Assembly: GCF_030297675.1 (NCBI RefSeq)
Contig: NZ_AP028142.1
Span: 1,240,001-1,304,000 of the forward strand
Origin: Polynucleobacter sp. HIN11
GTDB taxonomy: Bacteria; Pseudomonadota; Gammaproteobacteria; Burkholderiales; Burkholderiaceae
Length of the DNA stretch: 64,000 nt
Direction: 5' to 3'
Each line of letters begins with the position of its first letter. Within the stretch, counting starts at the first letter, position 1. Made by a program: the position numbers and the translations under genes. Under the pieces are notes generated by a model. That model was not told where the DNA came from. It worked only from the letters and a program-made list of their open reading frames with translations, and searched no databases. Shown piece by piece: positions 30,550 through 39,463 of this stretch.

Positions 30550-30578
30550 GAAAAAAATGGCGCCACGAAGGACGCCAT
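30550..30578 (-). terminator. Terminator-like hairpin after pufC
   Basis: On the minus-strand transcript ATGGCG / CGCCAT (with one or two further inner pairs) closes a ~10-base loop and is followed by seven U residues. It lies between pufC and crtI and should end or attenuate the puf message before crtIB. Confidence 0.7.
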
Positions 30579-30599
30579 AAGTACCGGTTACATCATTCC

Positions 30600-31661
30600 T
30601 TACTTCATCGCTACAGTATTGCTCTTCTCAGCAGGCTTTGGTGCAACGCGCGGTGCAGGCGTGCCTGTTAAGAATGGGTAATCTTTGAGCATCGAAACTC
30701 CGTAGAGAGGCTTATAGGCTCCCTGATGACAGGTTGCGCAATTCGCTTTTGCCACATCCCCTTCGGGTCCCAATCGATGGGCCGGGAATACATTGGTAAT
30801 CGGCACCATATAGTTGTTATTAATGTCACGTGCCATCCGAATGCCATACCATGCGGTCATCCGCTGCGGTGGACTTTGCGACCACTCAGGCATGGCACGG
30901 GTATTGTGGCAATACGCACAATTCACACCCAATGAGTTCGACATATGCACCATCAAGCCAAATACTTTTTCAGTATCCTGGATGCTGTTCTTATTGCCAG
31001 TGGGTAAAGCCGTTGGTCCATTCATGCGAATGTTTTCAGCTTTTAATAAGTAAGGGGTGAATGGGTCATAGGGCAAATCACTCCCACCCACTGATTGTGA
31101 GGGGGTATTTTGGCCATTCTTGCCCGTTAAGAACCCACTGCCCTGAGGCTTAGCAGGATCGGTAAACCAAACGTTTTGTGGAATGTTGTTTCCACGGTGG
31201 CAGGTATAGCAGGTCACCCCGGTATCTGCCACATGGGATTTCCATTCCACGTTAATTCGTTGGGTCATCTGAATCATCTTGCGCGAGACAATTTTTGTGT
31301 AATTCGAGTCTTCAGCAAAATTTGCGACGTTATGGCAGTAGGCACAACCTTGCTCAGGGGCAACCCAGCTGGTCATTGCCACCATAAAGTTTGTGAACTG
31401 GGCAACGCTCAGATTTCCTAAGACCTTGACGTTTTTGTAGACAGCGCCAGCTTTTGGACCATCCGCATCAGCAGGAATCGATACCGGTACCTGATTCTTT
31501 TCTGCCTGCGCCTCTAACGTACGTGGGTTGTACACCATTGCCATACCGGTGCCACGGAAGCCACTCTGCACTGAGTCCACTGGCGGGCGTTCACATGCCG
31601 TCAGAAATAATGTGGCTCCGGCCAGAGCAGCAATGCCCAATATGCGTTGAATTGAGTTCAT
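30600..31661 (-). CDS. pufC: Reaction centre tetraheme cytochrome c subunit
   Basis: 353 residues. Lipoprotein-type signal with Cys23 in FLTAC. Four heme sites: CAYCH 106-110, CYTCH 151-155, CAYCH 248-252 and CATCH 308-312. The tethered tetraheme subunit sits on the periplasmic face of the L/M core and re-reduces the special pair. The C-terminal Ala/Pro/Lys tail is low complexity. It is last in the puf run, 9 bases after pufM. Confidence 0.96.
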   Translation of the reverse strand: MNSIQRILGIAALAGATLFLTACERPPVDSVQSGFRGTGMAMVYNPRTLEAQAEKNQVPVSIPADADGPKAGAVYKNVKVLGNLSVAQFTNFMVAMTSWVAPEQGCAYCHNVANFAEDSNYTKIVSRKMIQMTQRINVEWKSHVADTGVTCYTCHRGNNIPQNVWFTDPAKPQGSGFLTGKNGQNTPSQSVGGSDLPYDPFTPYLLKAENIRMNGPTALPTGNKNSIQDTEKVFGLMVHMSNSLGVNCAYCHNTRAMPEWSQSPPQRMTAWYGIRMARDINNNYMVPITNVFPAHRLGPEGDVAKANCATCHQGAYKPLYGVSMLKDYPFLTGTPAPRVAPKPAEKSNTVAMK

Positions 31662-31670
31662 GATTGCTCC

Positions 31671-32669
31671 TTATTTCGCAACAGGTGGAGGTGGCACAAA
31701 TGTTGCTGCTGGATCAACCGTGGGGATACTATAGACATCAGGGTATGCAGGTGCAACCCCATGTTTCACAGCCCACAAGTACCAGTTATCAACCACAGTA
31801 CCGGTTAATAAAATGCCGATGCCGCCAGTGAGTGGCACTAGCACGGCAAACCACCAGGCCCAACGGTGAATCGACTCCATCGTGGCGTTAAAGCCCATGG
31901 TCCATCTCCAGAATAATCCGGCACGCTCCGATGCAGTACCGCGATCCACAATTTGCTCAATCTCGCGCTCACCACCATAGCGACCAACCGCTAAGATGGT
32001 TGCGCCATGCATGGCAAATAACAGTGCTGATCCATACAGGAAGGCAATGGAGAGCATATGAAATGGGTTGTAAAACAAATTACCGTAACGCAAAGAGAAT
32101 GCAGCGGTCCAATCTAAGTGCGAGAAAATACCAAAGGGCACGCCTTCACTCCAGCTGCCAACTAATAGCGGTCTAAAGAAGCCTAAGACGAGGAACAACC
32201 AAATTGCTGACAAGAAAGCCCAAGCAATATGGGTACCCATACCAAGTGCAACCGCACGTCGGTAGGTTCGCCACCACCATAACAGTACCGATGCAGTTAA
32301 GAATGCACCGGCCATCATCCACCAACCGCCTTCAGAGAGCGGCATGATGAAGTTCAGGCCATGCTTCGGCAAGGGCGGATCAAGCGATAACCAAAAGAGT
32401 TGGCGCACAAACTGGATAGGATCCCAGTTCACCGAGGCCAACATATTCCAGCCAATGATCTGAAAACCGATCATGCCAAAGAATAAAGAGGCGATGCCAA
32501 TGGTTCCCAAATAAATGGGGCCAATCTGCGCATTGCCTAGACGCCCAAATAAATGGACTAAAAAGGGTTTGCCAATCCGCTCGCGCTCATCCTTTCTGGG
32601 ATTAAGTGGTGAGCCATGATGCGGTTCAGCAACCACCTGAACCTGGGTAAATAAATTTTGATAGTCCAT
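31671..32669 (-). CDS. pufM: Photosynthetic reaction centre M subunit
   Basis: 332 residues, five membrane helices, PufL/M family. Helix D/E region with His ligands is visible in [28 protein letters not shown] (His residues near 203 and 220). The C-terminus is extended by about 20 Pro/Val-rich residues, as in RCs that carry a PufC cytochrome. It binds bacteriochlorophylls, bacteriopheophytin, quinone QA and the non-heme iron. It follows pufL by 21 bases. Confidence 0.97.
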   Translation of the reverse strand: MDYQNLFTQVQVVAEPHHGSPLNPRKDERERIGKPFLVHLFGRLGNAQIGPIYLGTIGIASLFFGMIGFQIIGWNMLASVNWDPIQFVRQLFWLSLDPPLPKHGLNFIMPLSEGGWWMMAGAFLTASVLLWWWRTYRRAVALGMGTHIAWAFLSAIWLFLVLGFFRPLLVGSWSEGVPFGIFSHLDWTAAFSLRYGNLFYNPFHMLSIAFLYGSALLFAMHGATILAVGRYGGEREIEQIVDRGTASERAGLFWRWTMGFNATMESIHRWAWWFAVLVPLTGGIGILLTGTVVDNWYLWAVKHGVAPAYPDVYSIPTVDPAATFVPPPPVAK

Positions 32670-32690
32670 ATTCTTATCCCTCGATTCTTT

Positions 32691-33515
32691 TTATGACCAA
32701 ATGGGGAGGTTTAACCACCAACCCCACCACTCTGGCCAACCACGAGTCCAAAATGGCCCACTAATAACAATGCAAACGGCACTCCAAAAGACCGCCGCCA
32801 ATGCCAAGAACAAACCAAGTCGGTGGATTCCTAAGGTACCAACGGAGTAGCCAATCAAATCTCGAAAGAAGGTATCTTCGTGCTCGGGGGTTTTAACAAA
32901 CTCGCCTTTTTGCGGATTCGTTGACGACAGCACTAATGCACCGTGCATGGCAAGTGCAAGGGTCGTCGTAAAGAATAAGGTGATCGCAATCATGTGCGCG
33001 GGGTTGTAATGAAAGTGCAAGTATTGATAGCCGACGTTTGAGACCCAATCGAGGTGACTCAAGATACCGTAGGGGAATCCATGCCCCCAAGCGCCCATCA
33101 ATACGGGACGAATCACAACCAGCGTGAAATACCCAAAGACCGCGACTGAGAAGGCGAATGGCACATGAAAGCCCATACCTAATTTGCGACAGATCTCGAC
33201 TTCACGAAGTGCCCATGATCCAAATGCGCCTAGCGCACAAATCGTAATTAACTGCCACAGTCCTCCCTCCATCAGTGGAGCGGGTGCTAGGCCGTATTTC
33301 AAATCGGGCGGGGCGATATTAATCTGCCACAAGTTCCAAGTTGGTCCTTGCGATGCGCCCCACAAAATGAGTGCAGTGCCTAAAAAGGTAAAGAAGATCG
33401 TGGTGATACCAAAAAATCCGACATAAAAAGGGCCCACCCAAAAGTCGAATAAATCTCCGCCAACCAGGGTTCCCCCTCGTACTCGGTACTTTCGTTCAAA
33501 GCTGAGCATGGCCAT
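32691..33515 (-). CDS. pufL: Photosynthetic reaction centre L subunit
   Basis: 274 residues, five helices. Start [20 protein letters not shown] is the canonical PufL N-terminus. The special-pair and accessory ligands lie in [22 protein letters not shown] (near residues 153-174), and iron/QB ligands in the following helices. It pairs with PufM. A long RNA hairpin lies between pufA and this gene. Confidence 0.97.
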   Translation of the reverse strand: MAMLSFERKYRVRGGTLVGGDLFDFWVGPFYVGFFGITTIFFTFLGTALILWGASQGPTWNLWQINIAPPDLKYGLAPAPLMEGGLWQLITICALGAFGSWALREVEICRKLGMGFHVPFAFSVAVFGYFTLVVIRPVLMGAWGHGFPYGILSHLDWVSNVGYQYLHFHYNPAHMIAITLFFTTTLALAMHGALVLSSTNPQKGEFVKTPEHEDTFFRDLIGYSVGTLGIHRLGLFLALAAVFWSAVCIVISGPFWTRGWPEWWGWWLNLPIWS

Positions 33516-33535
33516 TTTTTAGTCCTTCCTTTAAT

Positions 33536-33576
33536 TGGTAGATAAGACTCGATATGTAGTCAAGTCCTATCCACCA
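33536..33576 (-). ncRNA. pufA-pufL intercistronic RNA hairpin
   Basis: In the puf transcript, 17 bases before a 7-base CUACAUA loop pair fully with the 17 after it, using three G-U wobbles. The wobbles would be A-C mismatches on the opposite strand, so the structure is specific to the sense RNA. No U-run follows, so it is not a classical terminator. Rhodobacter has stem-loops at the same place that stabilise the pufBA message and set the LH1:RC ratio. Confidence 0.8.
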
Positions 33577-33594
33577 CGGTTTTCATGATGCTTA

Positions 33595-33801
33595 CTACTT
33601 TGCTGCTGGTACTGCTGGTGGTTTAGCTGCTCCACTGTTACCAGTTTGTTTTACATACTCAGCCTGACTTAAACCATCAAGCCAATTAAAACGAACTGTG
33701 CTTAGCAGAATCAAATGAATCATTGCTGCCAAACCGAACAGGAAGATTCCTTGAATAGCCATAGCCCGTAATGGGTCATATAGTTTCCAAATTCTCCACA
33801 T
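33595..33801 (-). CDS. pufA: LH1 antenna alpha polypeptide
   Basis: 68 residues. MWRIWKLYDPLRAMAIQGIF is the typical LH1-alpha N-terminus. One membrane helix holds AAMIHLILLS, whose His29 ligates bacteriochlorophyll, and FNWLDG follows. The Ala/Pro-rich tail is longer than in Rhodobacter. AGGAG lies 6 bases before the ATG. It forms the LH1 ring with PufB around the reaction centre. Confidence 0.95.
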   Translation of the reverse strand: MWRIWKLYDPLRAMAIQGIFLFGLAAMIHLILLSTVRFNWLDGLSQAEYVKQTGNSGAAKPPAVPAAK

Positions 33802-33811
33802 GGTATTTCTC

Positions 33812-34036
33812 CTAAGTTAAATACGACATAAAGCTATAAACCGCAGACCTTACGCCGTCGATCATTGACTTCTCTTCCGATCCTGGTAACCAGGATCTCC
33901 ACTGACCCGGTAAGAACACAGTAAAGAGCGCGAGTACAAAACACACCACAAAACACAAGACAAAAATCGTCTTGAACGTGATTGAATCGTTCTTAGCGAT
34001 CTCCTGTACCGAGTGGTTTAAATGGATATCTTTCAT
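33812..34036 (-). CDS. Small single-helix protein between pufB and pufA, unknown
   Basis: 74 residues with a polar 20-residue N-terminus, one membrane helix (about 22-43, with two Cys), then WRSWLPG and an amphipathic C-terminus ending SYLT. It has no His inside the helix and lacks the AxxxH or AHxxxW pattern, so it is not a pigment-binding LH1 alpha or beta. AAAGGT precedes the ATG, the gene starts 30 bases after pufB, and pufA follows 10 bases after its stop. Size and topology recall PufQ, which usually precedes pufB, or a PufX/LH1-gamma-type accessory subunit, but I cannot recognise a family with confidence. Confidence 0.65.
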   Translation of the reverse strand: MKDIHLNHSVQEIAKNDSITFKTIFVLCFVVCFVLALFTVFLPGQWRSWLPGSEEKSMIDGVRSAVYSFMSYLT

Positions 34037-34066
34037 ATCGTTACCTTTACGTTGTTACTTCCGATT

Positions 34067-34216
34067 TCAGTAGAACCAAGGACGCCAAGCCCACACCAAA
34101 ATGTGAGCAATGACCGCTATTGCAGTAAACCCGACCAAACCTTGGACATAAAACTGGTGAAATTCTTTCGCCTCGTCGTCGGTAAGACCAGAAATAGAGC
34201 CTCTGTGATCACTCAT
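34067..34216 (-). CDS. pufB: LH1 antenna beta polypeptide
   Basis: 49 residues from ATG 34216, which has GGAGGGAT just upstream; a longer in-frame start at 34300 adds 28 unrelated residues and is rejected. [18 protein letters not shown] followed by the helix with [11 protein letters not shown] is the LH1-beta signature, and the His of IAHI ligates bacteriochlorophyll. It is the first gene of the puf section, 111 bases after bchZ. Confidence 0.95.
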   Translation of the reverse strand: MSDHRGSISGLTDDEAKEFHQFYVQGLVGFTAIAVIAHILVWAWRPWFY

Positions 34217-34237
34217 TCGAGATCCCTCCTTCAAAAT

Positions 34238-34272
34238 TAGCCTTTCGGCTAGCACCGCGCAAAGCCCGCGCG
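34238..34272 (-). promoter_or_regulatory. Two short hairpins in the bchZ-pufB spacer
   Basis: Sense-strand stems TAGCC-GAAA-GGCTA (34238-34251, a GNRA tetraloop) and CGCGC-N7-GCGCG (34256-34272) lie back to back just upstream of the pufB ribosome site. They could protect the 5' end of a processed pufBA message. No U-run is present. Confidence 0.5.
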
Positions 34273-34327
34273 ACAAGGGCATATGGCATGGAACTGCCAC
34301 ATTGGGGATGGAGCAAAGTAGTCAGAT

Positions 34328-35806
34328 TCATACTTTCTCCGATATGGGGTTGGGTGTTTTCTCTTGCACAATCTCAGGACAAGACAGGCGCACGCGCTCT
34401 GCAGTGACTCGCGCTTCACCTGAGGATTCGGTATCGCGCTCGACGCGATCACGTAATTGCTTGGCTGCCGAGATTTGCACTAAGACCGGTTGTTTCTGAA
34501 CATAATTAGCAACCATGGTTTGTGCGTCGCTATCCCACAAGAAGGCATTCGCTGCTTGACCACGTGCCAAGGTGGAGTCGACCTTATCCATTTCAGTACC
34601 TAAGGGCAAGATATGGAACAGTGCATCAAAGAGCCCATTGCAAAACTCTTGGATTAAATAGGTTGCGCCGGCGTATCCCATGAATGGCGTGCCAGTATGG
34701 CGCCGAATAATTGCGCCAGGAAATGATGCAGGAATATACATACTCTTACCACCCGCTTCGGCTAGATACATTCGTTCGTTGTAACTACCAAATAGTACGA
34801 GAGGTGCTTTTTCTTTTACCAATTTACGAATTTCTTCGCTATCGGTTTTCTGACCAGGCTTACGTGAAATGGCAAAGCTGCATGGCAGCCCCATCTCCTC
34901 GCTCAAGAAATGAGAGATCCCGCGCGTGTAGGTCTCGTTTGCAACAATCGCAAAATTTGCGGTCCCAAAAAAGTCCTGCGTCACCGAGCGCCACAGATCC
35001 CAAATTGGCTTAATCGTGGTGTGCTTCTCACGCTCAATAAATGGCTCGGGATCAAGATCAAGCAACTCACCTAGTTTGCGCAAGAACTTGGTCGTACTAT
35101 GAAGACCAATCGGTGCCTGTAAATAAGGGCGATCAAGGGCTTCGCAGAGCATGCGCCCAAACTCGCGGTACATGCAAATATTGACATCGGCTTCGACTAA
35201 ACGCGACACATCGGCTAAGTGACTACCGAGTGGAAACACCATATTGATCTCGGCGCCAATTCCTTGGACTAAGCGACGGATCTCAGCCAAGTCGCTCGGC
35301 ATATTAAACGTGCCATAAGCGGGACCAATAATATTGACGCGTGGCTTCTCCCCTTCTTTGCGGGGTTTGCGTGCCGGCACATTCTTAATGCCATACTCTG
35401 ACCATAACCAATACATTGCGCGATTAGCGCACTGCCACTGGTCTTCATCAATCGTACGCGGTAAGAAGCGGGCAATGGCTGTACCTTCAGGTGTAACACC
35501 ACCACCAATCATCTCGGCAATTGATCCGGTTACAACCACGGCAGGTAAATCAGGATCTAAGGTAGCATGAGCGCGCTTCATCGAACCTTCGGTTCCCTCG
35601 CGCCCCAATTGCTCTTCTGCTAATCCGGTGACTACGATGGGCAACTCATGCGGCGGTAAGGCATCGGTGTAATGCAAGACCGAGGTAACGGGTAAGTTCT
35701 CACATCCTACTGGCCCATCAATAACCACCTGCAATCCCTTGATGGCCGTGAATACATATACGGCCCCCCAGTAGCCGCCAGCACGATCGTGATCAATGAC
35801 GTACAT
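34328..35806 (-). CDS. bchZ: Chlorophyllide reductase subunit Z
   Basis: 492 residues, nitrogenase-like. Start [20 protein letters not shown] and the cluster-region [20 protein letters not shown] (residues 27-46) are canonical BchZ. With BchY it reduces ring B of chlorophyllide to the bacteriochlorin level. Start and bchY stop share one base (35806), indicating coupling. The C-terminal ~40 residues are charged and unstructured-looking. Confidence 0.96.
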   Translation of the reverse strand: MYVIDHDRAGGYWGAVYVFTAIKGLQVVIDGPVGCENLPVTSVLHYTDALPPHELPIVVTGLAEEQLGREGTEGSMKRAHATLDPDLPAVVVTGSIAEMIGGGVTPEGTAIARFLPRTIDEDQWQCANRAMYWLWSEYGIKNVPARKPRKEGEKPRVNIIGPAYGTFNMPSDLAEIRRLVQGIGAEINMVFPLGSHLADVSRLVEADVNICMYREFGRMLCEALDRPYLQAPIGLHSTTKFLRKLGELLDLDPEPFIEREKHTTIKPIWDLWRSVTQDFFGTANFAIVANETYTRGISHFLSEEMGLPCSFAISRKPGQKTDSEEIRKLVKEKAPLVLFGSYNERMYLAEAGGKSMYIPASFPGAIIRRHTGTPFMGYAGATYLIQEFCNGLFDALFHILPLGTEMDKVDSTLARGQAANAFLWDSDAQTMVANYVQKQPVLVQISAAKQLRDRVERDTESSGEARVTAERVRLSCPEIVQEKTPNPISEKV

Positions 35807-37341
35807 CAGATCATCTCCTCGGCTTTGCGCTTCTTGATCGCTTTTTCTAACTTGCGACGGGTCTCGGCTTTGAACTCAGGACGATCTTTGGGAACGCTTT
35901 CCCAAACACCGGCATTATGACTCGCACCCACTTCACCAAAGAAGGCTTTCATCTCATCAAAGCGTGCTTGATTTCCAATCGCGGCATTAATTACTTGCGC
36001 TAGCGATCCAGCGCCTGCAGGCCCCATTAAAGGACGTGCTGAAATGAGGTTCGTGAAATACAGACTAGGGATCGATGCTTGCTTGGCTGCTTGTACTACC
36101 GGCGTGGTACCAATGGCTAAATCGGGTTGATACTCGGCCATCGCTGCTAAATCCTGCTCAAGTGAGGCGCGGAACTGCACTTGCACACCTTTTGCTTCTA
36201 ACCATTCCCGATCCGCATCACTCCAGACTGTGCGGGGACAGGCAGATCCAACATACCGAACATCTGCACCACTCTCAATGAGTAAGCGTGCGACTAGAAG
36301 TTCAGAGCCTTCGTAACCACTTAAGGTAATACGACCTTTAATCGGGGTTGCGCCAAGCACTGCTTTAATCGCTGGCAAGATTTTGTGTTTAGCGGCATTA
36401 ATTCGGTCTTGCGGTGTATTGGTTACTTTGCCAATCGCTTCTAACCATGCAGCAGTTCCCTCGTAACCAACCGGCGCAGATCCAACGATGGGTCGACCTG
36501 CGGCTTCAAACTCCCGAATACTGGCTGTATAAAACGGATGAATCGCTGCGACTGCTTTGCAATCGAGCGCTTGATACAACTCACGCCATTCACGCGTTGG
36601 TACTGTAGCGCCTACCGCAAGATCCATCGGCTCCAACATGGCGCCAATCACTGCGGGATCGGCTGGGAACATCTCTCCTAAAAGCGTGATGGTCGGTTTG
36701 GTTTGCACGCCAGTACGCGGCGCTTGCACGGGACCAGCCATGATTTCATGGCGGGCGTATTGCAACATGGCACCGGCTAGTACATCTTTTGCCTCAGCAT
36801 GGGTTGGCACACCAAAGCCTGGCACATCAATACCAATAATACGTACCCCATTAATTTCTTTAGGCAGCAACTGCAGCGGTACGCCACTTGCAGTGGGGAC
36901 ACATAAATTAATAATGACAATCGCATCGTACTTGCTGGGGTCGGCCTGTTCGTGCACCGAGTCCCGAATATCTTCAAAGAGTTTTCCAGTGACCAGGGTC
37001 TCGGAATTAAATGGCACATAACCCACGCTACGACGCGCACCATAGAAATGCGAGGTAAACGTTAAGCCATACACACAGCAGGCAGAGCCCGACAAAATGG
37101 TAGCGGTGCGACGCATGCGCAATCCAACCCGCAATGATCCAAAGGCTGGGCACATACTTTGTGGTTGATCGTGCGGCCCTTTGGGATAGTCCTGTGCATA
37201 GCGTTGCAATACCTCCGCTTTGCCTGCAGACTTTGCTGCATCCATCATTTGCTTTTCACCCGCATGGCATCCCACGCCATCCCCTTGGGATGGATCGTTG
37301 ACCAACTGCTCGGGCACGATGGGAATGATGGGCTTTGTCAT
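35806..37341 (-). CDS. bchY: Chlorophyllide reductase subunit Y
   Basis: 511 residues from ATG 37341, 4 bases after the bchX stop. A TTG at 37371 is in frame but lies inside bchX. Cluster-ligand cysteines are seen in [22 protein letters not shown] and [10 protein letters not shown] (first ~100 residues). It is the NifD-like partner of BchZ. The order bchC-X-Y-Z-puf is the conserved purple-bacterial superoperon. Confidence 0.95.
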   Translation of the reverse strand: MTKPIIPIVPEQLVNDPSQGDGVGCHAGEKQMMDAAKSAGKAEVLQRYAQDYPKGPHDQPQSMCPAFGSLRVGLRMRRTATILSGSACCVYGLTFTSHFYGARRSVGYVPFNSETLVTGKLFEDIRDSVHEQADPSKYDAIVIINLCVPTASGVPLQLLPKEINGVRIIGIDVPGFGVPTHAEAKDVLAGAMLQYARHEIMAGPVQAPRTGVQTKPTITLLGEMFPADPAVIGAMLEPMDLAVGATVPTREWRELYQALDCKAVAAIHPFYTASIREFEAAGRPIVGSAPVGYEGTAAWLEAIGKVTNTPQDRINAAKHKILPAIKAVLGATPIKGRITLSGYEGSELLVARLLIESGADVRYVGSACPRTVWSDADREWLEAKGVQVQFRASLEQDLAAMAEYQPDLAIGTTPVVQAAKQASIPSLYFTNLISARPLMGPAGAGSLAQVINAAIGNQARFDEMKAFFGEVGASHNAGVWESVPKDRPEFKAETRRKLEKAIKKRKAEEMI

Positions 37342-37345
37342 GGAT

Positions 37346-38368
37346 TTAAACTTTGTCGTACACCACTTCAAGGGTTTTCTTGACGACCGCGTCTTTGCCC
37401 ATCATGTCGACTTCGGTAGCGGGCTCAAGTACGTAGTCACGGCCAGTAATGTCTGATGAGAAGAGTCCTAAGAGATCGTCTTGGCTGAGCGGCTTGGGTC
37501 GTACCGGCGGTGCATCGGCAACATTGGTCGCCAACTCTTCAAACAGCGGTCCCCACTGCGTACCAGGACGGCCGATGATTTCATAGCTAGCACTCTTACG
37601 CCGAATATCCTCATGCGCAGGAATCGCTGCCAAGACCGGAATGCCTACTTTTTCTGCGAAGGCTTGGGCTTCACCGGTGTTGTCATCCTTATTGATCACC
37701 ATGCCTGCGACACCGACATTACCGCCCAGCTTACGGAAATACTCTACGGCGGAGCAGACATTGTTGGCAACGTAGAGGGATTGCAAATCATTGCTACCCA
37801 CCACGATCACTTTTTGACACATATCGCGTGCAATCGGCAATCCAAAACCACCGCACACCACATCGCCTAAGAAATCTAAGAGAACGTAATCAAATCCCCA
37901 ATCATGAAAACCCAACTTCTCCAAGGTTTCAAAACCGTGAATGATGCCGCGACCACCGCAACCGCGCCCTACTTCAGGGCCACCGAGTTCCATCGCAAAT
38001 ACGCCATCGCGTTTAAAGCACACATCGCCAATCGATACAGAATCACCCGATAACTTTTTCTTCGAGGAGGTTTCAATGATCGTTGGGCAGGCTTTGCCTC
38101 CAAACAATAAGGAGGTCGTATCACTCTTCGGATCGCAACCAATTAGCAGTACTTTCTTACCTTGCTGCGCCATCATGTAAGAAAGATTGGCGAGGGTAAA
38201 ACTTTTACCAATTCCGCCCTTGCCGTAAATGGCGATGATTTGGGTTTCTTTGGTCACCGGTCCTTTGTGGACTGGGTCTGGTTCCATGTCAGCCTCTTTT
38301 TTGAGATTGACAAATTGCACCGTTGCTTCGGCTGGCACACCTTCTAATTTTGCGGTTGCTGGACTCAT
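37346..38368 (-). CDS. bchX: Chlorophyllide reductase iron protein BchX
   Basis: 340 residues from ATG 38368, which overlaps the bchC stop by 4 bases; an in-frame start 15 bases earlier lies inside bchC. P-loop YGKGGIGKS near residue 48. The bridging [4Fe-4S] cysteines lie in GRGCGGRG and DVVCGGFG. NifH-like ATPase that feeds electrons to BchYZ. Confidence 0.96.
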   Translation of the reverse strand: MSPATAKLEGVPAEATVQFVNLKKEADMEPDPVHKGPVTKETQIIAIYGKGGIGKSFTLANLSYMMAQQGKKVLLIGCDPKSDTTSLLFGGKACPTIIETSSKKKLSGDSVSIGDVCFKRDGVFAMELGGPEVGRGCGGRGIIHGFETLEKLGFHDWGFDYVLLDFLGDVVCGGFGLPIARDMCQKVIVVGSNDLQSLYVANNVCSAVEYFRKLGGNVGVAGMVINKDDNTGEAQAFAEKVGIPVLAAIPAHEDIRRKSASYEIIGRPGTQWGPLFEELATNVADAPPVRPKPLSQDDLLGLFSSDITGRDYVLEPATEVDMMGKDAVVKKTLEVVYDKV

Positions 38369-39315
38369 TGCAAGGTTCTCCAATCAAGGACCATCTTTAA
38401 ACAATCTTTATCGCTAAACGCTTGGCGATAGGCTTTATCCGCATGCGCAGGTGATGCATGATGCGTAATTAATCCATCTAGTGAGAGTCGACCCGACTCG
38501 GCTAAATGTTTCACGGCTAATAAATCCTTAGGCTGCCATTGCGCTGCTACTCGAATGCGGGCTTCGCGCATAAATGCTTGTGGGAATGAGAAGGTCATGG
38601 GTGCGTCATAAAAGCCAGCCAGGACAATTTCACCGCCGGGTGCCAGACACAAAATCAAGGTATCCAGTAATGAAGCGTCGCCACTCACATCCACAATCGT
38701 TTTGTAATACCGTTTTTGGTCTGCCTTTGGATCAATCACTTCATAACCAATTGCTCCTGTGCGACGATCAGCATCGGTTTCCCAAACCACTGGGCTTTTT
38801 CCAGCAAGTACGGCAATGCGTGCAATCAGGCGGCCCAAAACACCATGGCCAATAATCAGATCAGGCTGTTGACTGCCTTCTGCCGATGTGACGTGATGCG
38901 CAGTTGCTGCCAATGCAAACAAAACGGCTTCTGCGCCTAATTTGTTGTCCACGCCAATCACCCGACTGGCCGGCACCACTACGCGTGATGCTGCGCCACC
39001 GAAGAGACCTTTCACATCACCGAAGCAACGCGCCCCAGGTACGAATACACGCTGACCGGGCTGATACCCTGACCGAATCCCTGCTTGATAAATTTTGCCG
39101 ACGGACTCATAACCCGGAACGAGTGGATAACCCATACCCGGGAAGTGGGGCATGCGCCCACTCCATAGAAGTTTTTCAGTGCCTGTACTAATACCGCTCC
39201 ATTCAATATCAACCACAACATCCGTCTCGGTGACGGGTGATAACTTCAGCTCACTCAAGACAACGCTCTCGGGCTTCTCGAGCACGATGGCCTTTGCTTG
39301 ATAGATTGTGTTCAT
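38365..39315 (-). CDS. bchC: Bacteriochlorophyllide a dehydrogenase BchC
   Basis: 316 residues, medium-chain dehydrogenase fold. The family signature GISTGTEKLLWSGRMPHFPGMGYPLVPGYES begins near residue 40. It oxidises the 3-hydroxyethyl group to acetyl, the final ring modification of bacteriochlorophyll a. No ribosome site is visible before ATG 39315, and the first of two PpsR operators starts only 3 bases upstream. The leader is therefore very short. Confidence 0.95.
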   Translation of the reverse strand: MNTIYQAKAIVLEKPESVVLSELKLSPVTETDVVVDIEWSGISTGTEKLLWSGRMPHFPGMGYPLVPGYESVGKIYQAGIRSGYQPGQRVFVPGARCFGDVKGLFGGAASRVVVPASRVIGVDNKLGAEAVLFALAATAHHVTSAEGSQQPDLIIGHGVLGRLIARIAVLAGKSPVVWETDADRRTGAIGYEVIDPKADQKRYYKTIVDVSGDASLLDTLILCLAPGGEIVLAGFYDAPMTFSFPQAFMREARIRVAAQWQPKDLLAVKHLAESGRLSLDGLITHHASPAHADKAYRQAFSDKDCLKMVLDWRTLQ

Positions 39316-39317
39316 AG

Positions 39318-39335
39318 TGTCATTTCTTATTTACA
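39318..39335. promoter_or_regulatory. PpsR operator 1 at bchC
   Basis: Perfect TGT-N12-ACA (TGTCATTTCTTATTTACA). It begins 3 bases upstream of the bchC ATG and 9 bases from operator 2. Confidence 0.75.
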
Positions 39336-39344
39336 TATTTTATG

Positions 39345-39362
39345 TGTAAATATTTATTTACA
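39345..39362. promoter_or_regulatory. PpsR operator 2 at bchC
   Basis: Perfect TGT-N12-ACA with a fully palindromic TGTAAATA / TATTTACA-type arm structure (TGTAAATATTTATTTACA). The 9-base gap to operator 1 contains TAAAAT on the minus strand (39337-39342), a candidate -10. Two closely spaced sites are the known arrangement at the Rhodobacter capsulatus bchC promoter. Confidence 0.8.
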
Positions 39363-39396
39363 TGACTCATTCTTCACCACTTTAGGGATAATTCAT

Positions 39397-39423
39397 CTAG
39401 GGGTTTCTACTAATGACCCCTAG
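39397..39423. repeat. Inverted repeat CTAGGGGT / ACCCCTAG between crtF and bchC
   Basis: Perfect 8-bp arms with an 11-base loop, 35 bases upstream of PpsR operator 2. It has no U-run on either strand, so an operator or RNA-processing role is likelier than termination. It shares the TAGGG/CCCTA core with elements at bchO, bchH and the fcc promoter. Confidence 0.55.
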
Positions 39424-39463
39424 TATTTACAAGGCTTTTTGGGCAAAAATTGGCTTTTAAACT

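Noticed and set aside
33812..34036. Second LH1 beta or alpha copy
   Set aside because: No histidine in the membrane helix and no AxxxH or AHxxxW pattern, so it cannot ligate bacteriochlorophyll in the usual way.
39397..39423. Inverted repeat as a crtF terminator
   Set aside because: No U-run follows on the minus strand, so intrinsic termination is unlikely; kept as an unexplained inverted repeat.
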